From: Candidatus Aquidulcis frankliniae
Lineage (GTDB): Bacteria > Chloroflexota > Limnocylindria > Limnocylindrales > Limnocylindraceae
DNA: 18,404 nt
NCBI GenBank assembly: GCA_009925905.1
Contig: RFPZ01000019.1
Span: 1 to 18,404, forward strand
Direction: 5' to 3'
In this document: in pieces, positions 9,657 to 16,699 of the stretch
Layout: each line of letters begins with the position of its first letter
Position numbering within the stretch: the stretch's first letter is position 1
The notes under the pieces: generated by a model
What the model saw: the letters and a program-made list of their open reading frames with translations, nothing else
What the model was told of the DNA's origin: nothing
The model's database searches: none
Program-made: the position numbers and the translations under genes

Positions 9657-10070
9657 ATGGCTCGCGGATCGACACTCCCAGCCCCGCGTCGCGGCATCCG
9701 CGGGGCGATCGCCTATCGCGGGGGTGAGGGGATGGTCGCCTGGGCCTTCCACCGCATTTCAGGGATCGCCGTCTCTGCGTTCTTGACCCTTCACGTAGTC
9801 AGCATCTTCCTCGTTGGGGCGAACCCTGAGTTCTACGATTCGCTCCACCTCTTCTATGCGAGCGCCCCAGGTAAGGTGGCTGAAGTTCTCCTCGGCGCCG
9901 CCCTTCTGTACCACGCGCTTAATGGAACGCGCATCGTGGTGATGGATTTGTGGCCCGCGTTGACGGCGTACCACCGACAACTTTGGCGCATCGTCTGGGT
10001 CACCTTCTTCACCCTCGGTCTTCCTGGTGCCTACATCATCTTGAGCCGAATCTGGGAGACGGCGAAGTGA
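9657..10070 (+). CDS. sdhC: Succinate dehydrogenase cytochrome b556 subunit
   Basis: Membrane anchor of complex II. The 137 residues carry three hydrophobic segments at about 33-53, 75-97 and 108-131. The family motif WAFHRISGIAVSAFLTLHV includes Arg33, matching the quinone-site Arg31 of E. coli SdhC. The E. coli Ser27 position is Trp here. His86 in LYHALNGTR fits the haem b ligand (E. coli His84). First gene of sdhCDAB; the TGA is inside GTGA, the start of sdhD. The strong ribosome-binding site at 9642-9652 fixes the ATG. Confidence 0.93.
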   Translation: MARGSTLPAPRRGIRGAIAYRGGEGMVAWAFHRISGIAVSAFLTLHVVSIFLVGANPEFYDSLHLFYASAPGKVAEVLLGAALLYHALNGTRIVVMDLWPALTAYHRQLWRIVWVTFFTLGLPGAYIILSRIWETAK

Positions 10071-10450
10071 GTGGCGCACCTCGCGCACGTCAGCCACGTC
10101 CCAAGGGGCAGGGTCGTGAGCTCACCTATTGGCTGCTGACCCGCTACACGGCGCTTGCCCTCTTTGTGCTCGCACTCGCGCACTACACGGTGACGCACTT
10201 TGTCTACGATTCGAGCATCCAGACTGCTGAATGGATCAAGCAGGTTCGTTGGAACTCTCTTGCCGCTCGATTCGTCGATTGGTCGATGCTTGTCATCGTG
10301 ATGATTCACAGTTGCCTTGGAATGCGCACCGTAGTGCAGGACTACGTCAAGGGGCGAGCGCAGGATGTGGTTCTCGGACTTCTCTACATTCTGACGGCGA
10401 CTCTGGTCACTCTTGGAAGCCACGTTGTACTGACGTTGCCGCTATCGTGA
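10067..10450 (+). CDS. sdhD: Succinate dehydrogenase hydrophobic membrane anchor subunit
   Basis: Second membrane anchor of complex II. I take GTG at 10067, overlapping the sdhC stop; this gives 127 residues and avoids a spurious extension back into sdhC. Three hydrophobic segments are at about 27-45, 72-92 and 100-125. HSCLGMRTVVQDY at 81-93 parallels E. coli SdhD, with His81 matching haem-ligand His71 and Tyr93 matching quinone-binding Tyr83 at the same spacing. Having separate C and D anchors with one histidine each fits a type-A or closely related complex. The stop overlaps the sdhA GTG by 4 bp. Confidence 0.92.
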   Translation: MSGAPRARQPRPKGQGRELTYWLLTRYTALALFVLALAHYTVTHFVYDSSIQTAEWIKQVRWNSLAARFVDWSMLVIVMIHSCLGMRTVVQDYVKGRAQDVVLGLLYILTATLVTLGSHVVLTLPLS

Positions 10451-12228
10451 GCGCTGGTCTTCGTGCCGATACGACCCACATCGACGTTGACGCTATCGTC
10501 GTCGGCGCTGGTGGCGCTGGACTCTGGGCCGCGCTCGAGCTAGCGCGCGAAGGGATCCCCACCGCGGTACTGACAAAGCTCTATCCAACGCGTTCCCACA
10601 CCGGTGCGGCACAGGGAGGCGTTTGTGCGGCGCTCGGCAACGTGGAAGAAGACCACTGGGAGTGGCACATGTTTGACACCATCAAGGGTGGCGACTATCT
10701 CGCCGACCAAGACGCTGCCGAAGTGCTCGCGCGCGAGGCAATTCCCGCTGTAATCGAATTGGAGCGCATGGGACTTCCGTTCAACCGCACCCCAGACGGA
10801 AAGATTGACCAGCGCCGATTCGGCGGACATACCCGCAACTTCGGTGAGGGACCGGTTCGGCGCAGCTGCTACGCCGCAGATCGCACCGGTCACATGATTC
10901 TGCAAACGCTCTATCAGCAGTGCATCAAGGCTGGCGTGAAGTTCTACGATGAGTACCACGTCGTTGATCTCGTCTTCGAGGGCGGCGAGGCGGATCAGGG
11001 TGGACGCTGCTCGGGAGTCATTGGCTACAAGATCTCTGATGGCACCATGCACGTGCTGCGCGCAAAGGCGGTCCTGTTGGCAACCGGTGGCTACGGCCGC
11101 GCCTGGCGCGTTACCTCAAACGCACACTCACTGACGGGTGACGGTATGGCGCTGGCTTGGCGACACGGTGTGCCGTTGCAGGACATGGAGTTTTACCAGT
11201 TCCATCCAACTGGCATCGTCGGCATCGGCATTCTCTTGAGTGAAGCTGCGCGCGGCGAGGGTGGCTATCTCTTGAACAACGAAGGGAAGCGATTCATGGA
11301 GACGTATGCGCCGAAGCTGATGGAGCTTGCGCCGCGCGACATGATCTCTCGCGCAATTTACCAGGAGGTTCGAGCAGGCCGCGGTATTGGTGGCAAGGAC
11401 TTCATTCACCTCGACGTTCGCCACCTAGGCCGAAAGGTCATTGAAGAGAAGCTGCCGGACATCACCGACTTCGCTCGGGTCTATCAGGGAGTTGAGCCAA
11501 TCAGTGAGCCTGTCCCGGTTCAACCGACGGCGCACTACGCCATGGGTGGCGTGCCAACAAACCTCGAGACCGAGGTGCTCGCCGATGCGCGGGGTAACGT
11601 TGTGCCAGGCCTCTTTGCGGCGGGCGAGGTCGCTTGCGTCAGTGTGCATGGGGCGAATCGCCTCGGCACCAACTCGCTCGTTGACCTCCTAGTCTTCGGT
11701 AAACGCGCGGGGATTCGCATGGCCCAGATCTGCAAGAGCACCCCGCAGCCTGGTTCTGTTCAGGGTGCAGAGCGCGCGGTGCGTGACGAGCTTCTGGCCC
11801 TCAGCACTCGTCCGTCCGGAGTGCGACCGGCTGAAATCCGCCGTGAGCTCGCCGCCCTGATGATGGACAACGTTGGCGTCTACCGTGACGAGGCGCTCCT
11901 TGGCGCAGCTGTGAAGGGGATCGCCAAGCTGAAAGGTGAGTACGCCAACGTGCGCGTGGAGGACACCGGGAGCGTCTTCAACACCGACCTCCTCGAGGCA
12001 CGTGAACTCGGCTACCTCCTCGATACCGCTGAGGCCACCGCCGTCTCAGCCTATGCGCGCGAAGAGTCACGCGGTGCCCATAGCCGCGAGGACTTTCCTG
12101 AGCGCGACGACGCCAAGTTCCTGGCGCACACTTTGGTCTGGCAGGGGGCTGCAGGGGCGCCTGCGACGAAGATCGACTACAAACCGGTCACCATCACCAA
12201 GTTTGAGCCGAAGCCGAGGGTTTACTGA
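10447..12228 (+). CDS. sdhA: Succinate dehydrogenase flavoprotein subunit
   Basis: Oxidises succinate to fumarate on a covalently bound FAD at the cytoplasmic face. The GTG at 10447 overlaps the sdhD stop and gives 593 residues, normal for SdhA; the frame stays open upstream into sdhD but that extension has no homologous look. GAGGAG (20-25) is the FAD dinucleotide-binding loop. His51 in TRSHTGAAQGG is the FAD-attachment histidine (E. coli His45). Active-site residues are Arg269 (AARGEGG), His363 (PTAHYAMGG) and Arg405 (HGANRLGTNS). The C-terminal capping sequences DDAKFLAHTLVW and the PVTITKFEPKPRVY tail are typical. Its TGA is directly followed by the sdhB GTG. Confidence 0.97.
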   Translation: MSAGLRADTTHIDVDAIVVGAGGAGLWAALELAREGIPTAVLTKLYPTRSHTGAAQGGVCAALGNVEEDHWEWHMFDTIKGGDYLADQDAAEVLAREAIPAVIELERMGLPFNRTPDGKIDQRRFGGHTRNFGEGPVRRSCYAADRTGHMILQTLYQQCIKAGVKFYDEYHVVDLVFEGGEADQGGRCSGVIGYKISDGTMHVLRAKAVLLATGGYGRAWRVTSNAHSLTGDGMALAWRHGVPLQDMEFYQFHPTGIVGIGILLSEAARGEGGYLLNNEGKRFMETYAPKLMELAPRDMISRAIYQEVRAGRGIGGKDFIHLDVRHLGRKVIEEKLPDITDFARVYQGVEPISEPVPVQPTAHYAMGGVPTNLETEVLADARGNVVPGLFAAGEVACVSVHGANRLGTNSLVDLLVFGKRAGIRMAQICKSTPQPGSVQGAERAVRDELLALSTRPSGVRPAEIRRELAALMMDNVGVYRDEALLGAAVKGIAKLKGEYANVRVEDTGSVFNTDLLEARELGYLLDTAEATAVSAYAREESRGAHSREDFPERDDAKFLAHTLVWQGAAGAPATKIDYKPVTITKFEPKPRVY

Positions 12229-12936
12229 GTGGCCACCGCAACGACCGTTGAGCTGAAGATCCAGCGCTTTGACCCAGAGCGCGATAACGAGCCGCACTGG
12301 CAGACGCTCACCGTCCCTGTCGAGCCTATGGATCGTGTACTTGATGTGCTGACCCGAGCGAAGGAGCTCTTTGACGGTTCGATCACATTCCGCCGCTCGT
12401 GTGCACACGGCGTCTGCGGCTCTGATGCACTCCTCATCAACGGACGCAACCGTCTCGCGTGCAAACTTCGAGTGGAGCAACTTGGCAAGACCATCACCGT
12501 TGCGCCGCTCCCTGGACTTCCGATCGTAAAAGACCTCGTTGTTGATATGGACGGCTTCTTTGAGAAGTACCGCTCCGTGCAGCCGTATCTCGTGGCGTCA
12601 CCGGTTGAGGGGAGCGGCGAGCGTCTTCAAAGCGCCGAGCAGCGTGATCGTTTTGACGACACGACCAAATGTATTCTCTGCGCCGCCTGCACCACATCCT
12701 GCCCAAGTTTCTGGGCCGAGCCCGAATACGTTGGCCCGGCGGCGATCGTGAACGCTCACCGATTCATCTTTGATTCTCGCGATGAGAATGCAGAGGCACG
12801 ACTTGACATCCTTTCAGACGAAGATGGCGTCTGGCGCTGCCGCACGACCTTCAACTGCGTCGAAGCGTGCCCGCGCGGCATTAACATCACCAAGGCGATC
12901 CTTGAGGTCTCCTCCGCCATCAGTACGCGGGAGTAG
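12229..12936 (+). CDS. sdhB: Succinate dehydrogenase iron-sulfur subunit
   Basis: Carries electrons from FAD to quinone. Length is 235 residues from a GTG abutting the sdhA stop. The plant-type 2Fe-2S ligands are Cys58, Cys63, Asp66 and Cys78; Asp in third place matches the E. coli type (CGSD). The 4Fe-4S ligands are Cys148, Cys151 and Cys154, with the usual Cys158-Pro pair. The 3Fe-4S set is Cys158, Cys204 and Cys210, and Cys214 completes the 4Fe-4S set. All clusters are intact. Last gene of sdhCDAB; two bases separate it from the next gene, which may be read in the same transcript. Confidence 0.97.
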   Translation: MATATTVELKIQRFDPERDNEPHWQTLTVPVEPMDRVLDVLTRAKELFDGSITFRRSCAHGVCGSDALLINGRNRLACKLRVEQLGKTITVAPLPGLPIVKDLVVDMDGFFEKYRSVQPYLVASPVEGSGERLQSAEQRDRFDDTTKCILCAACTTSCPSFWAEPEYVGPAAIVNAHRFIFDSRDENAEARLDILSDEDGVWRCRTTFNCVEACPRGINITKAILEVSSAISTRE

Positions 12937-12938
12937 TC

Positions 12939-14249
12939 TTGGCCCCTCGCGCATACATCATTCGGACCGACGGAGCGTGTCGGGGTAACCCTGGGCCAGC
13001 ATCCATTGGCGTTGCACTCTACGACGCCGCTCTGCCTGGATCTGATGATCCTGATGCGCTGCCGATCGCGTCGATCTCAGCCGCGATCGGCACAACCACA
13101 AACAACGTTGCGGAGTGGCGTGCGGTCGTAGCGGCGATTGACTTTGCGGCGGAGCTTGGCGCGCGCGAGATTGATCTGCTCCTTGATAGCAAACTCGTGG
13201 TGGAGCAGTTGCAAGGCCGATGGCGGGTGCGCGACGCGAAGCTTGCCCCGCTCTGCGACGAAGCATTAAAGGGGCTGACGCGCTTTGCGCACTGGAGCGC
13301 GCGCCACGTACCACGCGAGCAGAATGGGAGAGCTGATGCGCTGGCGAACGAGGCGCTTGATCGTGCACTTCGCGGTGGGCCAGCCTGGGTTGCGCGACGC
13401 CCGCAAGATGCCGCCCCCGCTGCGTCAATGTCCCCGGTTGGTGTGGAAGAGTCAACTACAGCCGCAACGCGTGTCACCGTACTTGGCTCTGGTGCGAGTC
13501 GGGGAGTTCCGCGAGTCGGATGTCGTTGCGGTGTCTGCCTTTCGCGCGACCAGCGCAACCGTCGACTTCGCAGCTCGGTGCTCGTCGAGTGGACGGATGG
13601 CCTCAAAGAGCGTGGGGTGATCATTGATCCGGGCATGGACCTTCGCCAGCAGGCTCTACGCCACGGCGTGACGCGATTAGATGGTGCGCTGGTCACGCAC
13701 ATTCATGTTGACCACACTGGTGGCATTGATGAGTTGCGTGCCTATACCGACGCGCAAGATGCCGTTCTGCCGATTGGAGCAGGGGAGGCAACGGCAGATG
13801 AGTTGCGCAAGCGCTGGGAGTACGCCGTTGATGGGCGAACAGCGCCAGGCGCTGGAATTCCCGCCCTTTCGCTTGTCGCTTCGGATACCGAAATCACTAT
13901 TGCTGGCCGTTCATTCCAAGCTATCCCGATCGTGCATGGCAAGCGCCCAGCGCATGGTTGGCGAAGTGGGGGATTCGCCTACCTCACCGATGTCAGCTCG
14001 GTTCCGGGTGCATCGCGCGATCTCCTCGGTGACCTCGACCTGCTGATCGTCTCGGCGCTGCGCGACCTGCCGCATCCAACGCACCAGACCGTGGATGAGG
14101 CGCTGGAACTGATTCGGGCGGTAGCGCCGCGCCGAGCGCTACTCACACACCTCGATCACGACCTCGATTTTGAGGACCTTGCGGCGAGACTTCCTGAGGG
14201 GGTAGCCCCCGCTTTTGACGGGCTCGTCGTAGAGGTGCCGGCGCGCTAG
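12939..14249 (+). CDS. Fusion protein: ribonuclease HI domain plus PhnP-like metallo-beta-lactamase-fold domain
   Basis: The TTG at 12939 is preceded by GGGAG (12929-12933). The 436 residues hold two enzymes. Residues 1-~145 are RNase HI, which cuts RNA in RNA-DNA hybrids; its four acidic catalytic residues are present as Asp11 (RTDGACRGNPGPA), Glu59 (NNVAEW), Asp83 (LLDSKLVV) and Asp133 (NGRADALANEAL). Residues ~146-176 are an Ala/Pro linker. Residues ~177-436 are an MBL-fold hydrolase with a structural-zinc-like CRCGVC (Cys195, Cys197, Cys200). Its metal site is THIHVDH (His254, His256, Asp258, His259), His333, Asp351 and His404. The cysteine knuckle and the SSVLVE...VIIDPG layout resemble PhnP cyclic phosphodiesterase, but no phn genes are nearby. 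The substrate of the second domain is unknown; a nucleic-acid or nucleotide phosphodiester is a reasonable guess. RNase HI fused to a CobC-like phosphatase is known in mycobacteria; this pairing is different. Confidence 0.92.
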   Translation: MAPRAYIIRTDGACRGNPGPASIGVALYDAALPGSDDPDALPIASISAAIGTTTNNVAEWRAVVAAIDFAAELGAREIDLLLDSKLVVEQLQGRWRVRDAKLAPLCDEALKGLTRFAHWSARHVPREQNGRADALANEALDRALRGGPAWVARRPQDAAPAASMSPVGVEESTTAATRVTVLGSGASRGVPRVGCRCGVCLSRDQRNRRLRSSVLVEWTDGLKERGVIIDPGMDLRQQALRHGVTRLDGALVTHIHVDHTGGIDELRAYTDAQDAVLPIGAGEATADELRKRWEYAVDGRTAPGAGIPALSLVASDTEITIAGRSFQAIPIVHGKRPAHGWRSGGFAYLTDVSSVPGASRDLLGDLDLLIVSALRDLPHPTHQTVDEALELIRAVAPRRALLTHLDHDLDFEDLAARLPEGVAPAFDGLVVEVPAR

Positions 14250-14252
14250 ACT
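14247..14252 (+). promoter_or_regulatory. Candidate -10 of the rnpB promoter
   Basis: TAGACT lies six bases before the expected 5' end of RNase P RNA and overlaps the TAG stop of the preceding gene. No -35 is evident at 17 bp; TTGACG at 14215-14220 is too far away (26-bp spacer). Position is the main support. Confidence 0.3.
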
Positions 14253-14257
14253 GCCGA

Positions 14258-14601
14258 TCCGGTGAGATGGCCGGACGGCCGCGTCGCCCCATTGGGGCGT
14301 CGAGGAAAGTCCGGGCTCCGAGGTGCAAGGCAGCGGGTAACGCCCGTCCGCCGTAAGGCGCGGACTAGTGCCACAGAGACGAGTCCGCCGCAGAGCTTCG
14401 GCTCAGCGGCGGGGTGAAACGCGGCAAACTCTGCCTGGAGCAAGGTCGAATAGGGAGGCATTTCAGTCGCTTGCGACTGGACCGGCGCACCGCCGGGACC
14501 TCCGGGTTGACCGCTAGAGCCCCCGAGCAATCGGGGGTCGAGATGGATGGCCGTCCCTCCGCAAGGGGGACAGAACCCGGCTTACAGGCCATCTCGCCGG
14601 A
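14258..14601 (+). ncRNA. rnpB: RNase P RNA, bacterial class A
   Basis: Catalytic RNA that matures tRNA 5' ends. About 344 nt. Helix P1 is exceptionally clear: GGTGAGATGGCC at 14261-14272 pairs with GGCCATCTCGCC at 14587-14598 with a single G-U, and three more pairs extend it to 14258/14601. Conserved regions appear in order: GAGGAAAGTCCGGGCTC (from 14302), GGGGTGAAACGCGG (14412-14425), GCAAGGTCGAATAGG (14440-14454) and ACAGAACCCGGCTTACAG (14570-14587). Ends are inferred from P1 pairing. The gene sits between the RNase HI-MBL gene and mraZ, on the same strand. Confidence 0.96.
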
Positions 14602-14641
14602 CTCCTTCCCGTGCTCGATTCGTGCACGAGCGCATGGAAAT

Positions 14642-14671
14642 CCCCCTCCCCAGCCCCCCTTAAGCACCCCC
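14642..14671 (-). other. Potential G-quadruplex motif on the minus strand (C-rich on plus)
   Basis: Plus strand reads C5-T-C4-AG-C6-TTAAGCA-C5. The minus strand therefore has four runs of 4-6 G with loops of 7, 2 and 1 nt, satisfying the usual G3+N1-7 rule with margin. It ends at the base before the TTGACA hexamer of the mraZ promoter. Confidence 0.6.
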
Positions 14672-14700
14672 TTGACAGGGGCGCGTGGTGGGGGCAAGAT
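14672..14700 (+). promoter_or_regulatory. Promoter of the mraZ/dcw operon
   Basis: A perfect -35, TTGACA (14672-14677), is followed after 17 bp by CAAGAT (14695-14700), a 3/6 match to the -10 consensus that keeps the key A2 and T6. The predicted start is near 14707, giving a leader of about 66 nt to mraZ. The -35 is flanked by CCCC and GGGG, so it lies in the loop of a small inverted repeat. Confidence 0.6.
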
Positions 14701-14704
14701 GCAC

Positions 14705-14734
14705 CTAAGTGGTACTAAGTGGGGGAAGGTGGGG
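14705..14734 (+). promoter_or_regulatory. Candidate MraZ-binding boxes: three 10-bp direct repeats
   Basis: Three tandem 10-base units read CTAAGTGGTA (14705-14714), CTAAGTGGGG (14715-14724) and GAAGGTGGGG (14725-14734). They place TGGTA, TGGGG and TGGGG exactly 10 bp apart. E. coli MraZ binds three TGGGN repeats separated by 5 nt, the same period, and Mycoplasma MraZ boxes contain AAAGTGK. The units start at the predicted transcription start, a position suited to repression by MraZ, whose gene follows. Confidence 0.6.
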
Positions 14735-14772
14735 TAACACCTCCCAGTGGGGCCACGGCGGAGGGTGTACTG

Positions 14773-15201
14773 GTGTTTACCGGCGAATATCGTCATGCCA
14801 TCGATGGGAAGGGACGCGTTGCCGTCCCCGCGCGCTTCCGTGCGCAGCTCGATGAGGGTGCCTTCGTCTCCCGTTGGCTCGACAACTGCCTCGCGATCTT
14901 TCCGCGTGCCGCGTGGGACGACCTCGCCGCACGCGTCGCCGCCCTTCCAACCGGCAACGCCACTGCGCGCGAGTTCGCCCGCTTCCTCTTCGGTAGCGCC
15001 TTTGAAGTGGAGCTTGATGCCCAGGGCCGCCTACTTCTTCCCGCAACGTTGCGAACTTGGGGGCAACTCGATGCCGAGGCAATGGTCGTTGGCGCCCGCG
15101 ATCACGCGGAGATCTGGACGCCGAAGCGCTGGGATTCGTATCGCGGCGGCATGGAGTCCTCTGACGCCCTCGCCGCACAACTAGAGGAGCTCGGCTTCTA
15201 A
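14773..15201 (+). CDS. mraZ: Transcriptional regulator MraZ
   Basis: DNA-binding regulator of the division and cell-wall cluster. I choose the GTG at 14773, seven bases after GGAGGG (14760-14765). The protein then starts MFTGEYRHAIDGKGR, as MraZ proteins do, and has 142 residues, the family length; longer upstream starts add non-homologous sequence. Two AbrB/SpoVT-like swapped-hairpin repeats are visible: DGKGRVAVPARFR at about 11-23 and DAQGRLLLPATLR at about 82-94. First gene of mraZ-rsmH-ftsL-ftsI, with its own promoter and candidate operator upstream. The stop overlaps the rsmH start by one base (TAATG). Confidence 0.95.
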   Translation: MFTGEYRHAIDGKGRVAVPARFRAQLDEGAFVSRWLDNCLAIFPRAAWDDLAARVAALPTGNATAREFARFLFGSAFEVELDAQGRLLLPATLRTWGQLDAEAMVVGARDHAEIWTPKRWDSYRGGMESSDALAAQLEELGF

Positions 15202-16160
15202 TGGCGACGGGTGCGACCCTCCATCGCCCCGTCTTGCTGACTGAACTGCTCGACGCGCTATCGGTTCGAACAAATGGCACCTACGTTGACGCCAATCTCG
15301 GCGGTGGCGGTCACGCCGAAGCGGTACTTGAGGCGTCAGGCCCACGCGGGCTCCTTCTGGGCATCGATGCTGATGGTGGCGCAATTGCGATGAGCAACCT
15401 TCGACTCGCAAGGTTCGGCGAGCGCCTCTCAACGTTTCACGGGAGTAGCGCGCATCTTGCACGCGCGATTACAGAGGCTGGATTCAGCGAAGTTGACGGA
15501 GTCTACTTTGATCTTGGTCTCTCGTCGGACCAACTCGTTGATCGCGAGCGCGGATTCGGGATTCGTGCGGGAGGTTTGCTAGATCTTCGCTTTGATACGC
15601 GAACCGGTGAGTCGGCGGCTGATCTGATTGCTCAAGCAAGTGCAACGGAACTCGAGCAGATTTTTCGTGACTACGGCGAAGAGCCACACGCAGCAAGAAT
15701 TGCACGAGCCATAGTTGCGATTCGGGAAAGTGCGCCAATCACCACCGCAGAAGGGCTTGCCACGCTTGTTGAGGAGAGCGTACCAAAGCGGTATGGCCCA
15801 CCCTCGCGCATTCATCCGGCAACACGTGTCTTTCAGGCGCTTCGCATTGCAGTAAATGATGAGCTCACTGCCCTAAGTACCGCACTTGCCGCAGCGATTG
15901 CTGCACTGCGCGTCGGTGGGCGAATTGTGGTTCTTACGTATCACTCGCTTGAAGATCGAATTGTGAAGCAGGCATTTGCGGCCGCTGCACGCGATTGTAT
16001 CTGCCCACCACGCGTCCCTGTTTGCACGTGCTCGAACCGCGCGACGCTTCGGCTGATCACTAAGCACCCGACCACGCCGACCGAAGAAGAGATTGCAGCA
16101 AACCCACGTAGCCGCAGTGCCAAGCTCCGAGCGGCAGAGCGACTGGAGCGCGCAGCATGA
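15201..16160 (+). CDS. rsmH: 16S rRNA (cytosine-1402 N4)-methyltransferase RsmH
   Basis: SAM-dependent methyltransferase acting on C1402 of 16S rRNA (old name MraW). Length is 319 residues, usual for the family. HRPVLLTE opens the protein. VDANLGGGGHAE (29-40) is the SAM-binding loop, and GIDAD (54-58) and FDLGLSSDQL (103-112) follow. Further signatures are GGLLDLRFD, DYGEEPHAARIARAI, HPATRVFQALRIAVNDEL and GGRIVVLTYHSLEDRIVK. The C-terminal cysteines (CICPPRVPVCTC) are common in RsmH. The stop and ftsL ATG overlap as ATGA. Confidence 0.97.
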   Translation: MATGATLHRPVLLTELLDALSVRTNGTYVDANLGGGGHAEAVLEASGPRGLLLGIDADGGAIAMSNLRLARFGERLSTFHGSSAHLARAITEAGFSEVDGVYFDLGLSSDQLVDRERGFGIRAGGLLDLRFDTRTGESAADLIAQASATELEQIFRDYGEEPHAARIARAIVAIRESAPITTAEGLATLVEESVPKRYGPPSRIHPATRVFQALRIAVNDELTALSTALAAAIAALRVGGRIVVLTYHSLEDRIVKQAFAAAARDCICPPRVPVCTCSNRATLRLITKHPTTPTEEEIAANPRSRSAKLRAAERLERAA

Positions 16161-16699
16161 CCACGATTGGCCGTCCACTCCGTGGTGCACGGTTGGTCAC
16201 GCCACCGTATCAGCCTCGAATCTCCGATAGCCGAGCCGCTGCGGCGGCACGTCAGCGAACTGCAATCCGAAACGCTTTTCAACCGTCCACCACGGCAACG
16301 GGCACGGGATCCATTCGAGTTGGCACTCGTTTGCCAATCGGTTCGCCTGCCCCTCGCACCGCAGTCATTCCTGGAGCCGCTCCACGTGGGCGCATTGGCG
16401 TCAACTCATGGAACGCGGTGGAGCGACACGGTGGCCTCAGCGCTAAGTTTGGATCTCTGCTCATGCCAACCGCGGTCCTCTTTGGCGCATTCTTCATTCT
16501 GACCATCCTCTCAATTGAGATTGCAACGTCAAGCGCCAAGGTGACGATCCTGCTTGATGAGCAGACCCGGCTGATGGAAGAGATCCGCGTCGGCGAGACC
16601 GACATGAGCCGACTCGGCCGCGAACCTGCGGTGCGCCGTCGAGTGACTGATCTGGGCGTTGTGCAGCTTGCAGACCCACTCGTTGTGGAGGTTCGCTAG
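16157..16699 (+). CDS. ftsL: FtsL-like cell-division membrane protein
   Basis: Identified mainly by position between rsmH and ftsI and by topology. The 180 residues have a long basic cytoplasmic N-terminus (1-~98) rich in Ala, Arg, Pro and Thr. One transmembrane helix follows (about 101-121, LLMPTAVLFGAFFILTILSI). A short extracytoplasmic helical segment (about 122-165) fits the coiled coil by which FtsL pairs with FtsB/DivIC. Sequence conservation in this family is low, so no catalytic or diagnostic motif is expected. The N-terminal extension is long for FtsL; some GC-rich lineages have similar ones. The ATG overlaps the rsmH stop and the TAG abuts the ftsI GTG. Confidence 0.75.
   Translation: MTTIGRPLRGARLVTPPYQPRISDSRAAAAARQRTAIRNAFQPSTTATGTGSIRVGTRLPIGSPAPRTAVIPGAAPRGRIGVNSWNAVERHGGLSAKFGSLLMPTAVLFGAFFILTILSIEIATSSAKVTILLDEQTRLMEEIRVGETDMSRLGREPAVRRRVTDLGVVQLADPLVVEVR

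Larger units (their letters stand above)
14602..14772 (+). promoter_or_regulatory. rnpB-mraZ intergenic region: rnpB 3' flank, G4 motif, promoter and mraZ leader
   Basis: No gene in these 171 bp. After rnpB two mutually exclusive short hairpins overlap: CGTGC/GCACG (14610-14628) and GCTCG/CGAGC (14613-14631). Neither has a U-tract. A C-rich block, the mraZ promoter, 10-bp repeats and a leader with AGGTG/CACCT (14727-14742) follow. The mraZ ribosome-binding site GGAGGG is at 14760-14765, seven bases before the GTG. The main elements are listed separately. Confidence 0.6.

Noticed and set aside
10231..10446. Upstream extension of sdhA to ATG 10231
   Set aside because: It overlaps most of sdhD in another frame; GTG 10447 gives the normal SdhA length and the same GTGA overlap as the other sdh genes.
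14246..14796. Minus- and plus-strand frames across 14246-14796
   Set aside because: They lie over RNase P RNA, whose conserved regions and P1 helix explain the sequence.
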